Shown: one piece after another, positions 8,854 through 17,278 of the stretch
Numbering within the stretch: position 1 is the first letter of the stretch
Layout: each line of letters starts with the position of its first letter
Source of the DNA: Lutimaribacter salitolerans
GTDB lineage: Bacteria > Pseudomonadota > Alphaproteobacteria > Rhodobacterales > Rhodobacteraceae
Length of the DNA stretch: 64,000 nucleotides
Assembly (NCBI RefSeq): GCF_042677865.1
Contig: NZ_JBHUDD010000155.1
Location: 3,193-67,192 of the forward strand
Direction: 5' to 3'
The notes under the pieces: model-generated
The model's input: the letters and a program-made list of their open reading frames with translations, nothing else
Databases searched by the model: none
What the model was told of the DNA's origin: nothing
Translations under genes and position numbers: made by a program

Positions 8854-10593
8854 CTACATGATGCTGCGTTCGCTTTGCAGCCCCTTGACGATGGAAAAGC
8901 ACATCACCAGCAGCACGACGGTAAAGAACAACCCGGTCGAGATCACCATCGCCTGAAGGCTGTCCAGCCCGGCAGTGCCCGCCGCGCCCAGCAGCAGAAC
9001 GCCTGCAACAGCACCTTCGAAGATGCACCAGAAGATGCGCTGCGATACCGGCGCATCGACCTTGCCACCGGCCGTGATCGTGTCGATCACAAGGCTGCCG
9101 GAATCCGACGAGGTGACAAAGAAGATGACGATCAGCACCACTGCCAGCACCGAGGTGATCGAGGCCAGAGGCAGCTCGCCCAGCATCGCGAACAACGAGA
9201 TTTCCGGCCGATAGGCGGCAATCACGTTCTGGAACACGCCGCTTTCACTGCCCCCTGCCACAAGCTGGGTGATGGCCGTGCCGCCGAACGTGGCCATCCA
9301 GAACACGCAGACCAGCGACGGGATCAGCAGCACGCAGATCACGAACTCGCGCACGGTGCGGCCCCGGCTGACGCGGGCGATGAACATGCCCACAAAGGGT
9401 GACCAGCTGATCCACCAGGCCCAGTAGAAGGTGGTCCAGCCATGCAGGAACCCGGTATCCTCGCGCCCGAACGGGTTGGACAGCGGCACGATCTGCTTGG
9501 CATAGGCCCCCAGACCGTTCACGAAATCCCCCAGCACCGACAGCGTCGGCCCGGCCAGGAACACAAAGGCCAGCAGAAGACCGGCAAGACCCATGTTGAT
9601 CTCGGACAGGATCTTCACCCCGCCATCAAGGCCGCGCATCACCGACACCAGCGCGATCGCGGTGATGAAGGCGATGATCAGCACCAGCAGCGACGAGCTG
9701 TTCTCGACACCGGCGGCGTTCTCGCTCTCGTTGCCCCACAAAAAGCCCAGAAAGCTGCGCGTGCCTGCCTGCGCGTCGCCCGATCCGAACACCTCTGTCA
9801 GACCCGACGCCACCTGCGTGGCCCCCAGCCCCAGCGAGGTCGCCAGACCGAACAGGGTGGCAAAGGCGGCAATCGTGTCGATCACGTTGCCCCAGAAGCC
9901 CCAGACACGCTCGCCCAGCAGCGGGTAGAAGGCCGAGCGCAACGTCAGCGGCAGGCCCTTGTTATAGCTGAACAGCGCCAGCGCCAGCGCCACGATGGCA
10001 TAGATCGCCCAAGGATGCAGACCCCAGTGATAGATCGTCGCCGCCATCGCCATCTGGCGCGCGGCCTCGACCGTGGCGGCATCCGCCACCGTGCCATCCA
10101 CGATGCCAAGATCGCCACCCAAGGGCTGATCGCCCCATGGCGTGCCGAAGTAGTAGACCGGCTCGAGCACCCCAAAGAACATCAGGCCGATGCCCATGCC
10201 GGCGGCAAACAGCATCGCGAACCACGCCGGATAGCTGTAATCGGGCGTCGCATCCGTGCCGCCCAGCCGGACCGAGCCCCAGGGCGTCACGATCAGCACA
10301 AGCGCAAAGATCACGAACAGGTTGGCCGACAGCAGAAAGAACCAGTCGAACTGGGTCAGGACGAATGTGCGTATCGCCATGAACGTTTCGCGCGCGCCCT
10401 CGGGCCAGATCAGCGCGATGGCGACAAACAGGACCACCGCCACGCCGGTGATCATGAAGACGGGATTGTGAATATCCAGCCGGATCGGGCCAAGCTTGCC
10501 CTCGTAATTGTCCTGACCGATTTCGTAATCGGTCTCGATGATATCCGATGCGCCTTCCGGCTCCGGGATACCTTGGTCAGGAGTATCTGTCAT
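8854..10593 (-). CDS. BCCT family betaine/carnitine/choline transporter
   Basis: Inner-membrane secondary carrier for quaternary ammonium compounds such as glycine betaine, choline or DMSP, normally driven by sodium or proton. The 579-residue protein has 12 predicted membrane segments and the family landmarks GMGIGLMFFGVLEPVYYFG (about residue 130) and the Trp-rich segment FYWAWWISWSPFVGMFIAR followed by SRGRTVREF. An acidic N-terminal tail of about 40 residues is cytoplasmic. A universal stress protein gene 33 bp upstream is probably co-transcribed. The substrate cannot be read from sequence alone; osmoprotectant uptake in a marine bacterium is the likely role. Confidence 0.92.
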   Translation of the reverse strand: MTDTPDQGIPEPEGASDIIETDYEIGQDNYEGKLGPIRLDIHNPVFMITGVAVVLFVAIALIWPEGARETFMAIRTFVLTQFDWFFLLSANLFVIFALVLIVTPWGSVRLGGTDATPDYSYPAWFAMLFAAGMGIGLMFFGVLEPVYYFGTPWGDQPLGGDLGIVDGTVADAATVEAARQMAMAATIYHWGLHPWAIYAIVALALALFSYNKGLPLTLRSAFYPLLGERVWGFWGNVIDTIAAFATLFGLATSLGLGATQVASGLTEVFGSGDAQAGTRSFLGFLWGNESENAAGVENSSSLLVLIIAFITAIALVSVMRGLDGGVKILSEINMGLAGLLLAFVFLAGPTLSVLGDFVNGLGAYAKQIVPLSNPFGREDTGFLHGWTTFYWAWWISWSPFVGMFIARVSRGRTVREFVICVLLIPSLVCVFWMATFGGTAITQLVAGGSESGVFQNVIAAYRPEISLFAMLGELPLASITSVLAVVLIVIFFVTSSDSGSLVIDTITAGGKVDAPVSQRIFWCIFEGAVAGVLLLGAAGTAGLDSLQAMVISTGLFFTVVLLVMCFSIVKGLQSERSIM

Positions 10594-10626
10594 GTTTCGC
10601 GTTCCCCTTGGTAGTCTGTTTCCTGC

Positions 10627-11043
10627 TCAGTCCCGCACGACCATCACGCTGACCTTGGCATGGCCCGCGATCTTGCCACCGTTGGATGGCCAGATGTAGT
10701 CGGCCAGACCAGGAATATGGCTGGCCATCACCACCAGATCCGCGCCTGTCGCCTCGACCGCGCGCAGCAGGCAGGCGTCCAGATCCGTGGTCGGATCATG
10801 GCTAATCTCGGTATGCGCATCCGTCGCGATACCGTGGCTTTCGGCCTCGGCCGCCGCAAAAGCGGCCAGCTTTTCGCGAAACTCGGTCGGGTTATGCGCC
10901 AGCTTACCCGGCGTTTCCGCCGTGACGCTAACATAGGCCACTGCCGCCGCGTAATGGGACGCCAGATCGCCCGCCACCCGCAGCGCATGCGCCTGGGTGT
11001 CCGGATGTGCCAGATCAACCGGCACCATGATGCGTTTGAACAC
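10627..11043 (-). CDS. Universal stress protein (UspA domain)
   Basis: Small cytoplasmic UspA-fold protein, 138 residues from a GTG start at 11043. That start is chosen because an excellent AAGGAGGGG site lies 5 bases ahead, while the longer frame to 11112 begins in poor context. It opens with FKRIMVPVDLAHPDTQAHAL and ends with the nucleotide-binding region DLVVMASHIPGLADYIWPSN then AKVSVMVVRD, close to the G-2x-G-9x-G(S/T) type. USP genes are often paired with TRAP or BCCT carriers; here it directly precedes the BCCT gene, suggesting that it modulates the carrier in response to the energy state. Confidence 0.88.
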   Translation of the reverse strand: MFKRIMVPVDLAHPDTQAHALRVAGDLASHYAAAVAYVSVTAETPGKLAHNPTEFREKLAAFAAAEAESHGIATDAHTEISHDPTTDLDACLLRAVEATGADLVVMASHIPGLADYIWPSNGGKIAGHAKVSVMVVRD

Positions 11044-11211
11044 GTGTTCCCCTCCTTCAACGCTGGTTTTCGGAAGGCGGCCGGATCGTCGGGCCGTGCC
11101 TCCCGCGCGCATTCGTTTTTCGTGTTGCCAAAGGCGTCCCGGGTTGTCCGGACCGCGCCTTGAGGCTTCACGCTAACGCGCATTGGGGTCCGAGTGCAAA
11201 TCGACGCGGCA

Positions 11212-11246
11212 TTTCCGTTACGGAAAGCGACATTTTCTGTCGCTTT
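11212..11246. terminator. Two overlapping hairpins downstream of the 222-aa hypothetical gene
   Basis: Two inverted repeats share three bases: TTTCCGT-T-ACGGAAA (11212-11226) and AAAGCGACA-TTTTC-TGTCGCTTT (11224-11246). They cannot fold at once. The second ends in TTTT on the plus strand and in TTTCC on the minus strand. They lie between the stop of the hypothetical gene (11302) and the start of the USP gene (11043), so they probably end transcription, possibly conditionally. Confidence 0.6.
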
Positions 11247-11301
11247 TCCACTTTCGCTCAGGTCATTCCGGGGCCAGCCTGACCGCGTGCAGGATCGCGG
11301 C

Positions 11302-11970
11302 TCAGGATGTGCGCAGCCCCTGACGCCGCGCGGGGCGCCCTTCGGCCAGGGTCAGGACCGATGGCACCGACCGGCTGCCGTGCCGCCGCTCGAACGCGGC
11401 CATCAGAACAAACCCCACCTGCGGCTCGATCCGCATCAACTGCCCCACGCTGCGCGCCGACATGCGCCCCACGCCGGGCTTCGTGAACCGCTTCAGCCCG
11501 ATCCGCGTCATGAAGGCCCGCACCCCGGTTTCGCACAGGGGCGAGGCATAGGCATCCTCGATCAGCACGGTCTGGCGGTACTTGCCCGCCCGCGCGGCCC
11601 GTGCCAGCGTCTCGACCTCGCCCCAGCGCTGCCGCACCCGCCGCCGCTCGGCCCAGGCATGGCGGGCCTGCGCGATGGCCTCGACCGGATCATCGGGCGT
11701 CGCGTGATAGCCATGGGCCTTGTCGCGGTGGCGCACCAGCCACAGCAACTGCCCCTCATGGGTGATGCCGCGATGGGCCGTCACCAGCCCGCACTCTCCG
11801 TGCACCACCTGCCCGGGGTCGATCCACATCCGCACCCAGTTCTCGCGGTTTTCCTCGAACTTCGTGGCCGCCACCGCGATCTGCCGCTCCACCAGCGAAA
11901 CCATCTGGCGGTTGAGGCAAAGACTGTTCAAAAGCTCCGCGCGCCGCGCGGACGATACATACGTCAGCAT
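11302..11970 (-). CDS. Conserved-looking hypothetical protein, 222 aa
   Basis: I do not recognise the family. From the ATG at 11970 (GGAA 5-8 bases upstream) the product is 222 residues, Arg-rich and soluble, with no signal peptide or membrane segment. It contains a QLLWLVRHRDKAHGYHATP stretch, a charged helical region ARHAWAERRRVRQRWGEVE, and a C-terminal part (MTRIGLKRFTKPGVGRMSA) ending in a basic tail. The basic character could mean nucleic-acid binding, but no helix-turn-helix is obvious. It is isolated, with its own hairpins downstream. The frame to 11982 would need a TTG start. Confidence 0.6.
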   Translation of the reverse strand: MLTYVSSARRAELLNSLCLNRQMVSLVERQIAVAATKFEENRENWVRMWIDPGQVVHGECGLVTAHRGITHEGQLLWLVRHRDKAHGYHATPDDPVEAIAQARHAWAERRRVRQRWGEVETLARAARAGKYRQTVLIEDAYASPLCETGVRAFMTRIGLKRFTKPGVGRMSARSVGQLMRIEPQVGFVLMAAFERRHGSRSVPSVLTLAEGRPARRQGLRTS

Positions 11971-12131
11971 GAAATGTTCCAATCAAATGATGCGCGTCTG
12001 ACCCAGAAATCGCCAGACTCGAAAAACGTTCAATTCAATACGATCATGATTTTATGAAACTCGCGTGATTGCAACGAAAAAGAGCAGCCCGTTCCCCGGA
12101 CTGCCCCCGTTTCACGCGCATGGGCGATGGA

Positions 12132-13124
12132 TCAGGCGTTCACATCCACCACCATGCGGCCCTTGACCTGCCCTTTCAGGATGTCGGCCCCCAGCTTGGG
12201 CAGATCCGACAGGGTCGCGGGCTGGCTCATCGCCTCAAGCTTGTCCATCGGCAGATCGCGCGCGATCCGCTCCCAGGCGCGCAGGCGGTTGGCATAGGGC
12301 TGCATCACGCTGTCGATGCCCAACAGGTTCACGCCGCGCAGGATGAAGGGCGTGATGAGCGCGCCCTCGATCGCGGCGCCCCCGGCCAGACCCACGGCGG
12401 CCACCGAGGTGCCGTATTTCATCTGTTTCAGCACCCGGCCCAGCATCGGCCCGGCCACCGCGTCGATGCACCCGGCCCACAGCTCCTGCTCCAGCGGCTT
12501 GCGCGTCACCTCGGTCAGCTCGTCGCGCGCCACGATCTGGCTGGCCCCCAGATCGCGCAGGTATCCTTCCTGCTCGGGTCGGCCGGTCACCGCCGCCACC
12601 TCGTGCCCAAGGGCGGCCAGCAGCGCCACCGCGACCGAGCCGACACCGCCCGCCGCCCCCGTCACCAGCACCGGGCCGTGCCCCGGCTCCAGCCCGTGAT
12701 CCTCCAGCGCCATCACCGACAGCATCGAGGTCAGACCGGCCGTGCCCACCGCCATCGCGGTGCGGGTGTCCAGCCCCTCGGGCAGCGGCACCAGCCAGTC
12801 GGCACGCACGCGGGCCTTTTGCGCATAGCCGCCCCAATGCGCCTCGCCCACGCGCCAGCCGGTCAGAACCACCTTGTCGCCGGGCTTGTAGCGGTCATCG
12901 TCAGAGGACTCGACCGTGCCGGCAAAATCGATGCCCGGCACATGCGGATAATTCCGCACCAGCCCGCCTCCCGGCCCGATGCACAGCCCATCCTTGTAAT
13001 TCACCGTGGAATACTCGACCGCCACGGTCACCTCGGCCTGCGGCAGGTCGTCCAGCGTCAGGGTCTTCACCTGCGCTTGGGTCTTGCCGTCGTCGTCCTT
13101 GTCCACGACCAGTGCGTTGAACAT
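12132..13124 (-). CDS. acuI: Acrylyl-CoA reductase AcuI (MDR family, YhdH-type quinone oxidoreductase)
   Basis: Zinc-free medium-chain reductase that uses NADPH to reduce acryloyl-CoA to propionyl-CoA, a step in acrylate/DMSP breakdown and in 3-hydroxypropionate assimilation. The 330-residue product opens with MFNALVVDKDDDGK, has the substrate region EYSTVNYKDGL, the Rossmann motif TGAAGGVGSVAVALLAALG near residue 150 and the C-terminal ILKGQVKGRMVVDVN typical of YhdH/AcuI. No other DMSP genes lie beside it. A function as a general acrylate-detoxifying enzyme is likely; the YhdH label alone would leave the substrate open. Confidence 0.85.
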   Translation of the reverse strand: MFNALVVDKDDDGKTQAQVKTLTLDDLPQAEVTVAVEYSTVNYKDGLCIGPGGGLVRNYPHVPGIDFAGTVESSDDDRYKPGDKVVLTGWRVGEAHWGGYAQKARVRADWLVPLPEGLDTRTAMAVGTAGLTSMLSVMALEDHGLEPGHGPVLVTGAAGGVGSVAVALLAALGHEVAAVTGRPEQEGYLRDLGASQIVARDELTEVTRKPLEQELWAGCIDAVAGPMLGRVLKQMKYGTSVAAVGLAGGAAIEGALITPFILRGVNLLGIDSVMQPYANRLRAWERIARDLPMDKLEAMSQPATLSDLPKLGADILKGQVKGRMVVDVNA

Positions 13125-13161
13125 CCCGTGTCTCCCTTTGCTTGCCGGGGCCTGCGCCCCT

Positions 13162-13190
13162 GCTTCCTCTCTCCAAAAATATCCCAGGGG
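13162..13190 (-). repeat. Copy 1 of a dispersed intergenic repeat
   Basis: On the minus strand this reads a G-rich start, then GGGATATTTTTGGAGAGAGG, then AAGCA. Close relatives occur on the plus strand at 22754-22790 (GGGGATATTTTCAGAGAGAG) and 55700-55731 (GGAATATTTGTCGTGAGAGG). All three are just outside genes. The function is unknown. Confidence 0.6.
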
Positions 13191-13223
13191 GCCCGCGCCT
13201 TGCGCGGGCGGGGGCAGCGCCCC

Positions 13224-13730
13224 CTACCCGGTCTCGGGCATCGCGAACAGATCGCTCTGCGGGGCCTGCGCCCCGGCGGCGGTCAGCATCGCATGGATCT
13301 GGCCGCGATGGTGGGTCTGGTGGTTGAAGAAATGCACCACCAGCGCGCCCACCGGCCGCGACACCTCCTGCTCCATCGCGCCGGAATACCAGCGCATCCG
13401 CCCGGTCAGGTCGACCGCGCGCAGCTTTTCGGCCCACAGCGTTATGCGCCCGTCCATGCGGAACCGCTCGGCGCTCCATGTGGCATGGGTGGGGTGCATC
13501 CGGGGGCTGTCAGCCAGTTTCACGTCAGGGGCCGCGCCCACGCCGAACCGCGCCATCCAGATCTGATCGCCCCACAGAAGGTGATTGGCCGTGCCCAGGA
13601 TCGACCCCCAGAAGGCCGCCCGGTCCGCCTCCAGCGCCTCAAGGCTCAGACCCGCCATGGCGCGGTCCATCTGCCGGTTCTGCCAGGCATTGTAGGCAGC
13701 CATGCGGCGCACATAGTCGGGTGTGATCAT
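13224..13730 (-). CDS. DinB/YfiT-like four-helix metalloprotein
   Basis: A 168-residue DinB-superfamily protein from the ATG at 13730 (AGGGGA site upstream). The family binds a divalent metal through three histidines; here H50 (GTANHLLWGD) and the pair H137/H141 in FFNHQTHHRGQIH fit that geometry. Members include mycothiol- and bacillithiol-dependent transferases and many proteins of unknown activity; Rhodobacteraceae use glutathione, so the thiol partner cannot be inferred. It is divergent from the tmRNA gene, with about 110 bp between them. Confidence 0.85.
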   Translation of the reverse strand: MITPDYVRRMAAYNAWQNRQMDRAMAGLSLEALEADRAAFWGSILGTANHLLWGDQIWMARFGVGAAPDVKLADSPRMHPTHATWSAERFRMDGRITLWAEKLRAVDLTGRMRWYSGAMEQEVSRPVGALVVHFFNHQTHHRGQIHAMLTAAGAQAPQSDLFAMPETG

Positions 13731-13813
13731 GGCCTGTCCCCTTTGCACTTGGTTTTCCCGCACCGAACCCCGCGCGTACTGTCAAAGCGATGCGCGCAAA
13801 GATCAATCCCCCC

Positions 13814-13842
13814 TTTTCAAACCGCCAAAGCCCTCCTATGTA
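13814..13842 (+). promoter_or_regulatory. Probable ssrA promoter
   Basis: TTTTCA (13814-13819), a 17-bp spacer and TATGTA (13837-13842) lie just ahead of the first tmRNA segment. Agreement with the sigma-70 consensus is moderate; position is the main support. Confidence 0.5.
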
Positions 13843-13843
13843 T

Positions 13844-14156
13844 GGGGTGTCCTTCGGGACTATGGACATAAACGCGCTCGTAATAAGCGGATCGGACCCG
13901 GGGGCGGTACCCGGCGACTCCACCAAACCTCCTTCATTTGAGGAGCATGGGGTCGAAACAGGATCGACGAACGTCTAAAGGGGTAGCTTTGTCCCGGTGA
14001 GGTACCACCGTTATCGGTCCGAAAAGTACAATTGCAAATGACAATCGTGCTCCGGTCGCCGTTGCTGCGTAAGCAGTAACAAGACCGAAACTTAAGCCCT
14101 TGCGCTTAGCAGCGTAAGGCGGGGTTCGCAGGCACCTGGCAACAGAAGCCTGCACT
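13844..14156 (+). ncRNA. ssrA: Two-piece (circularly permuted) tmRNA
   Basis: Rescues stalled ribosomes and tags the nascent protein. The acceptor piece comes first and ends with CGACTCC, a discriminator A and an encoded CCA at 13923-13925. A 23-base spacer with a CCTC/GAGG hairpin follows and is expected to be removed. The coding piece begins GGGGTCGAAACAGG at 13949. The two ends pair as a 7-bp acceptor stem with a G3-U70 wobble, the alanine identity element. The tag frame at 14034-14072 encodes ANDNRAPVAVAA and ends in TAA. Near the 3' end is the conserved pseudoknot strand ACCTGGCAACAGAAGCC. The last 14 bases are the attachment core of the neighbouring element. Exact mature ends are inferred. 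Confidence 0.95.
14143..14156. repeat. attL core (14-bp direct repeat)
   Basis: CAGAAGCCTGCACT forms the end of the tmRNA coding piece; an identical copy is at 22597-22610. The flanks diverge at once on both sides, as expected for a recombination core. Confidence 0.88.
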
Positions 14157-14189
14157 CTATTTTCCAGCCCTTAATAAGCTGATTTTCCG

Positions 14190-15281
14190 TCACTTTCTTT
14201 TTCCATTTTCCAGTGGTTTTACAATTTCGGATTGCCGTTTCTCGCGTTCCTCCTTCAAGACATGCTGGGCGCTGACCTTCTTGTCCTCGTGCCGGCAGTA
14301 GTGCTCCACGATCTCGAGCGACATGCCGACCATGTCGCCGATCTGCCCGTGTGAGTAACCAGCGCGCCGCAGGCGGATGGTCGCGTTCGCGCGGAGGCCG
14401 TGCATCACCGCCCCCTCGAGAATCGGGTGCTTGGCTCGCTCCCGGTCGAAAACCTTCCAGAGCTGGTTGGTGGTGAATGGCCGCCCAGCGCTCTTGCCCT
14501 CTTCCTGCAGCAGGAATGGTCCTGGGCGACGCTCCCATCTTGCCATCTCCGCCTGCAGCTCGGGGAAGATCGGACACCACGGCTGCGCGCCGCTCTTCTT
14601 CTGCGTCAGGTGGAAGCAGTCGTCCTCGATGTGGTTCGGGCTCAGCCGAACGATGTCCGAGACGCGCTGGCCGGTGTACCGCGCGAGGAAGAAGAACCGC
14701 CGCAGCGCTCCCGTGAAATTCTGCTCGGCGAATGCGAGCTGTTCGTCCGTCCAAGGCTCGTGCCCTTTGCCCTTGGCGAAGTGCCGCACGCCCTGCGTCG
14801 GATCGTGCGCAAGCAGATCGACCGGCCCGTTGGCCCACTTCACCATGGCGCGCAGCGCATCGAGGACGTTGTTCGCCGCGCCGGGCGTCTCAGCGCCGAT
14901 CTTGCGGATCAGCGCATCGACATGCTTCGGCCGCAGGGACTGCGCGGGAAGCTGGCCCCATGCCTTGCGCGCAGGCTTCAGGTACCGGCGATACTGATCC
15001 TGCGTGCCCTTGCTCAGCTGCCTCTGCAGCGTCGGCCACGATTCCTCAAAGGCGTCGATCAGCGCGCCGATGGTGTCGACCGGAACTGGCCCGGTCACGC
15101 CCTGCGCTTGGCGCAGAGCCTGCCAGAATTCCGGTGAGCGTGGGTCCGAAGGTAGCTTTATGCTCTTCCCTTGGTGCGGCGTGTTTCGAAACGGGATGTA
15201 GTAGAAGTACTCGCGCCCGCCGGAGACGACCTTGTGGACATATTTCGGGAGATCGATGCTGGTCACGCGCCGCTTAGACAT
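14190..15281 (-). CDS. int: Tyrosine-type site-specific integrase of the element
   Basis: Catalyses insertion and, with an excisionase, excision at ssrA. From the ATG at 15281 it has 363 residues: an N-terminal arm-binding region (IDLPKYVHKVVSGGREYFYY), a core-binding SAM-like domain (about 65-165) and a catalytic domain. Catalytic residues are visible: R206 in ARYTGQRVSD, H294 and R297 in MHGLRANATIRL, H311 in GYSHGQIGDMVGM and the nucleophile Y328 in EIVEHYCRHEDK. The start overlaps the excisionase-like gene stop by 8 bp (ATGTCTAA), so both come from one promoter. The longer frame to 15380 is only an overlap into that gene. Confidence 0.93.
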   Translation of the reverse strand: MSKRRVTSIDLPKYVHKVVSGGREYFYYIPFRNTPHQGKSIKLPSDPRSPEFWQALRQAQGVTGPVPVDTIGALIDAFEESWPTLQRQLSKGTQDQYRRYLKPARKAWGQLPAQSLRPKHVDALIRKIGAETPGAANNVLDALRAMVKWANGPVDLLAHDPTQGVRHFAKGKGHEPWTDEQLAFAEQNFTGALRRFFFLARYTGQRVSDIVRLSPNHIEDDCFHLTQKKSGAQPWCPIFPELQAEMARWERRPGPFLLQEEGKSAGRPFTTNQLWKVFDRERAKHPILEGAVMHGLRANATIRLRRAGYSHGQIGDMVGMSLEIVEHYCRHEDKKVSAQHVLKEEREKRQSEIVKPLENGKRK

Positions 15282-15522
15282 TGTCCACGCCGCGCATGAA
15301 GGGATCATCGCCCTGCTCGGCGCTGCCCGCCGCGAGAAGCGCTGCTTCGACATGCGGCCAGTACCAAAGCACCAAACCACCGACGCGCACCGGTTTCGGG
15401 AGAAGGCCGCGCTGGACGTAGGTGTCGATGGTCGATTCGCTCATGTCGAGCTCGGCCGCGAGCGTCGCCCGCTTCATGAACGACGAAGGGCGCGGCCCCA
15501 GAATAGCTACATGCCTGCCCAT
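15274..15522 (-). CDS. Small helix-turn-helix protein, probable excisionase / directionality factor
   Basis: An 82-residue protein from the ATG at 15522 (GGGAGG 4 bases upstream). The centre, MKRATLAAELDMSESTIDTY followed by VQRGLLPKP, is a typical MerR/AlpA-like winged helix-turn-helix used by excisionases and prophage regulators. It immediately precedes int with an 8-bp overlap, so co-expression is nearly certain and a role in controlling the direction of recombination is the simplest reading. A paired operator lies 33-100 bp upstream. A role as a repressor of int instead is possible. Confidence 0.75.
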   Translation of the reverse strand: MGRHVAILGPRPSSFMKRATLAAELDMSESTIDTYVQRGLLPKPVRVGGLVLWYWPHVEAALLAAGSAEQGDDPFMRGVDNV

Positions 15523-15838
15523 CGCGCCTCCCAACCGCAGAATCAATGTGAAAATTCCTCACTTGAGGAAGTGTTGCCCGCTCTGGCTCCCCAGGTCAAG
15601 GGCTTTACCTCACACGAGGTAATGGAGGGGGTGAAACCAGAGGCTTGGGAGTGCCGCGCTAGGCGCTCGGGCAGATCATCCCTGCGTCGAGGCCGAGCGC
15701 GGCTGGGGTGCGCCGTCACGCAACGGAGTCGTGCGCCGTCGCTGCGGGTGTTTTCCGACACCGCCCGCTGGTCGTTGCAGCCCGAGAGAACTGCGTGGTC
15801 ACCGCGCGGGATGCCGTTCCGCGCGGTGATGCTCAGGA
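15523..15838. other. 316-bp non-coding control region between xis-int and the capsid gene
   Basis: No credible gene is found. It holds the operator pair at 15555-15622 with the xis-int promoter, about 175 bp of unassigned sequence, and a perfect 11-bp hairpin TCACCGCGCGG / CCGCGCGGTGA (15799-15809 and 15819-15829, 9-base loop) that starts 10 bp past the capsid gene stop. The hairpin has no T run, so it may be a weak terminator, an mRNA 3' stabiliser or a protein-binding site. Confidence 0.65.
15555..15622 (-). promoter_or_regulatory. Paired palindromic operators flanking the xis-int promoter
   Basis: Site A is TTCCTC-ACTT-GAGGAA (15555-15570) and site B is TTACCTC-ACAC-GAGGTAA (15605-15622). 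Their centres are 51 bp apart. On the minus strand a TTGACC -35 box follows site B by 5 bases, and the expected -10 region (AACACT, 18-base spacer) abuts site A. The same geometry is repeated at 18732-18798. Core consensus: CCTC-N4-GAGG. Confidence 0.8.
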
Positions 15839-17278
15839 TCAAGCGCCGGGGTTGCGGAACCAGCTTGCGGTTTCGATGAACCGGGCATCCACCGCCCACA
15901 CGAGGCGGAACTGCAGCCCGAGGGTTTCCCAGGCAGGCCGGGACTCGACACGAGGCGCGTTCTGGCCGGTCAGGAAGGCATGGGCGAGGCCGTCGTGCAG
16001 CGCCGGGTTCCCGATCAGGAACCATGCGCCATCATCCGCGAGGCCGGGCTCGACGATGATCTCGAGCTTGCCCGAGAAGGGGTTCGCGTCCGAGAACTTC
16101 GTCGCCTGAATTTCGGCCACCACCTGCTGCGCCACCGTCTCGAGCTCTGCCGGGACCACCAGCGCCCAAGGCTCGATCGCGAGACTTTCACCCTGCAGCC
16201 CCTTGGCCTTGCGCAGCGCCACCCGCGCCTCGGAGAGGCTGGTCACGCTCAGCGCGGCCCCAGTGCTGGTGGTGTTGCCGTGCGAGGTGTGGAACATGGG
16301 CTGGCCGTCAGCCATCGTCTGCCCAGCGCCCGCGTTCGCCTCGAGGGGTTCCAGGAGCACCCGCCGCAGGCGCTCCACCGCGCCGCGCACCATCCGATCC
16401 GATGCTTGGGAGAGCAGCTCGACGCGATCATTCGCGATGGCCTTGTTGCTGAGATTGAAGCCCGCGCCGAAGTCACGCGGTGTCGGCAGCGCTTCGCCCT
16501 TTTCGTCCATGGTGACGAACTGGATTTCGCCGGCCTCTTCGATCTCCTGCGGCATGCCGGATGCCGAGAGGGTCAGCGCCTTTCCCTCGTGGTAGGTCTC
16601 GCGCGGGATTTCCCGCGAAGCGCGCGCCAGATCGGGAATGCGCTGGGCGAACTGCCGGGCAACCACGTTCGACATGGCGTCGGCGGTGATCATCGCGAAG
16701 TCGCTCGCGGTATGAGTGCCGCCCGTGACCATCTGGATCGCCTCGCGGCGACTGGAAACGCGCTCGCCCCGTCCTTCCGCGATGGCCATGCACAGATCGC
16801 CGAGCGAAGCCTGAGCGAACTCGCGGCCCATGCCGGGCTGGTGCGTCCGGTCAAGCCGGGCTTGGAGGCCATCGACCAGGCGGGCGCGAAGGCCGGGACC
16901 GCTGTTCCAGTCCGTACCCACGGTGCTGATTTCGCGCGTCGGCCCGTAGTCGCGAACACTGGCATCGGCCATCACGGCCAAGACCACGTTGCGTGCCGCC
17001 TGCTCGACCGTGCCGGTTTCGGGATCCTGCTTAGTCTCGATTTCCGTGAGATAGTCCTTCACGGCCTTGGCCAGATCATCCGCGGCGACCTTGTTCTTCT
17101 CGGTCAGGTCGCGGATCAGCTCGAGCCCCGGCGCCAGTGTCTCCATGCGCTTGATCGTCATCTGAGGCCGCGCTGCGAGGACGTCGGCCATGATCGCCGG
17201 AAGCTTCCGCTCCTGGGCGAAGAGGCGCGCTTGCGCCAAGAGCCGCGCAGGCGGCTGGATTTGGGTGGGTGCGTTCAT
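15839..17278 (-). CDS. Phage major capsid protein, Mu gpT / HK97-fold type
   Basis: A 479-residue head shell protein. The ATG at 17278 has GGAGG upstream and overlaps the protease stop by 4 bp (ATGA); the longer frame to 17605 is only antisense overlap. The C-terminal half carries features of the Mu-like major head subunit family: MFHTSHGNTTSTGAALSVTS, LRKAKGLQGESLAIEPWALV and DANPFSGKLEIIVEPGL. The N-terminal 190 residues are helical and charged and may act as a scaffold or delta domain removed by the adjacent protease. It is the last gene of a four-gene operon. No portal or terminase is adjacent, which is abnormal for a phage head module. Confidence 0.88.
   Translation of the reverse strand: MNAPTQIQPPARLLAQARLFAQERKLPAIMADVLAARPQMTIKRMETLAPGLELIRDLTEKNKVAADDLAKAVKDYLTEIETKQDPETGTVEQAARNVVLAVMADASVRDYGPTREISTVGTDWNSGPGLRARLVDGLQARLDRTHQPGMGREFAQASLGDLCMAIAEGRGERVSSRREAIQMVTGGTHTASDFAMITADAMSNVVARQFAQRIPDLARASREIPRETYHEGKALTLSASGMPQEIEEAGEIQFVTMDEKGEALPTPRDFGAGFNLSNKAIANDRVELLSQASDRMVRGAVERLRRVLLEPLEANAGAGQTMADGQPMFHTSHGNTTSTGAALSVTSLSEARVALRKAKGLQGESLAIEPWALVVPAELETVAQQVVAEIQATKFSDANPFSGKLEIIVEPGLADDGAWFLIGNPALHDGLAHAFLTGQNAPRVESRPAWETLGLQFRLVWAVDARFIETASWFRNPGA

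Noticed and set aside
15543..16025. 160-codon minus-strand frame between xis and the capsid gene
   Set aside because: It overlaps the capsid C-terminus in another frame, is Arg/Pro-rich and covers the operator sites; no ribosome site.
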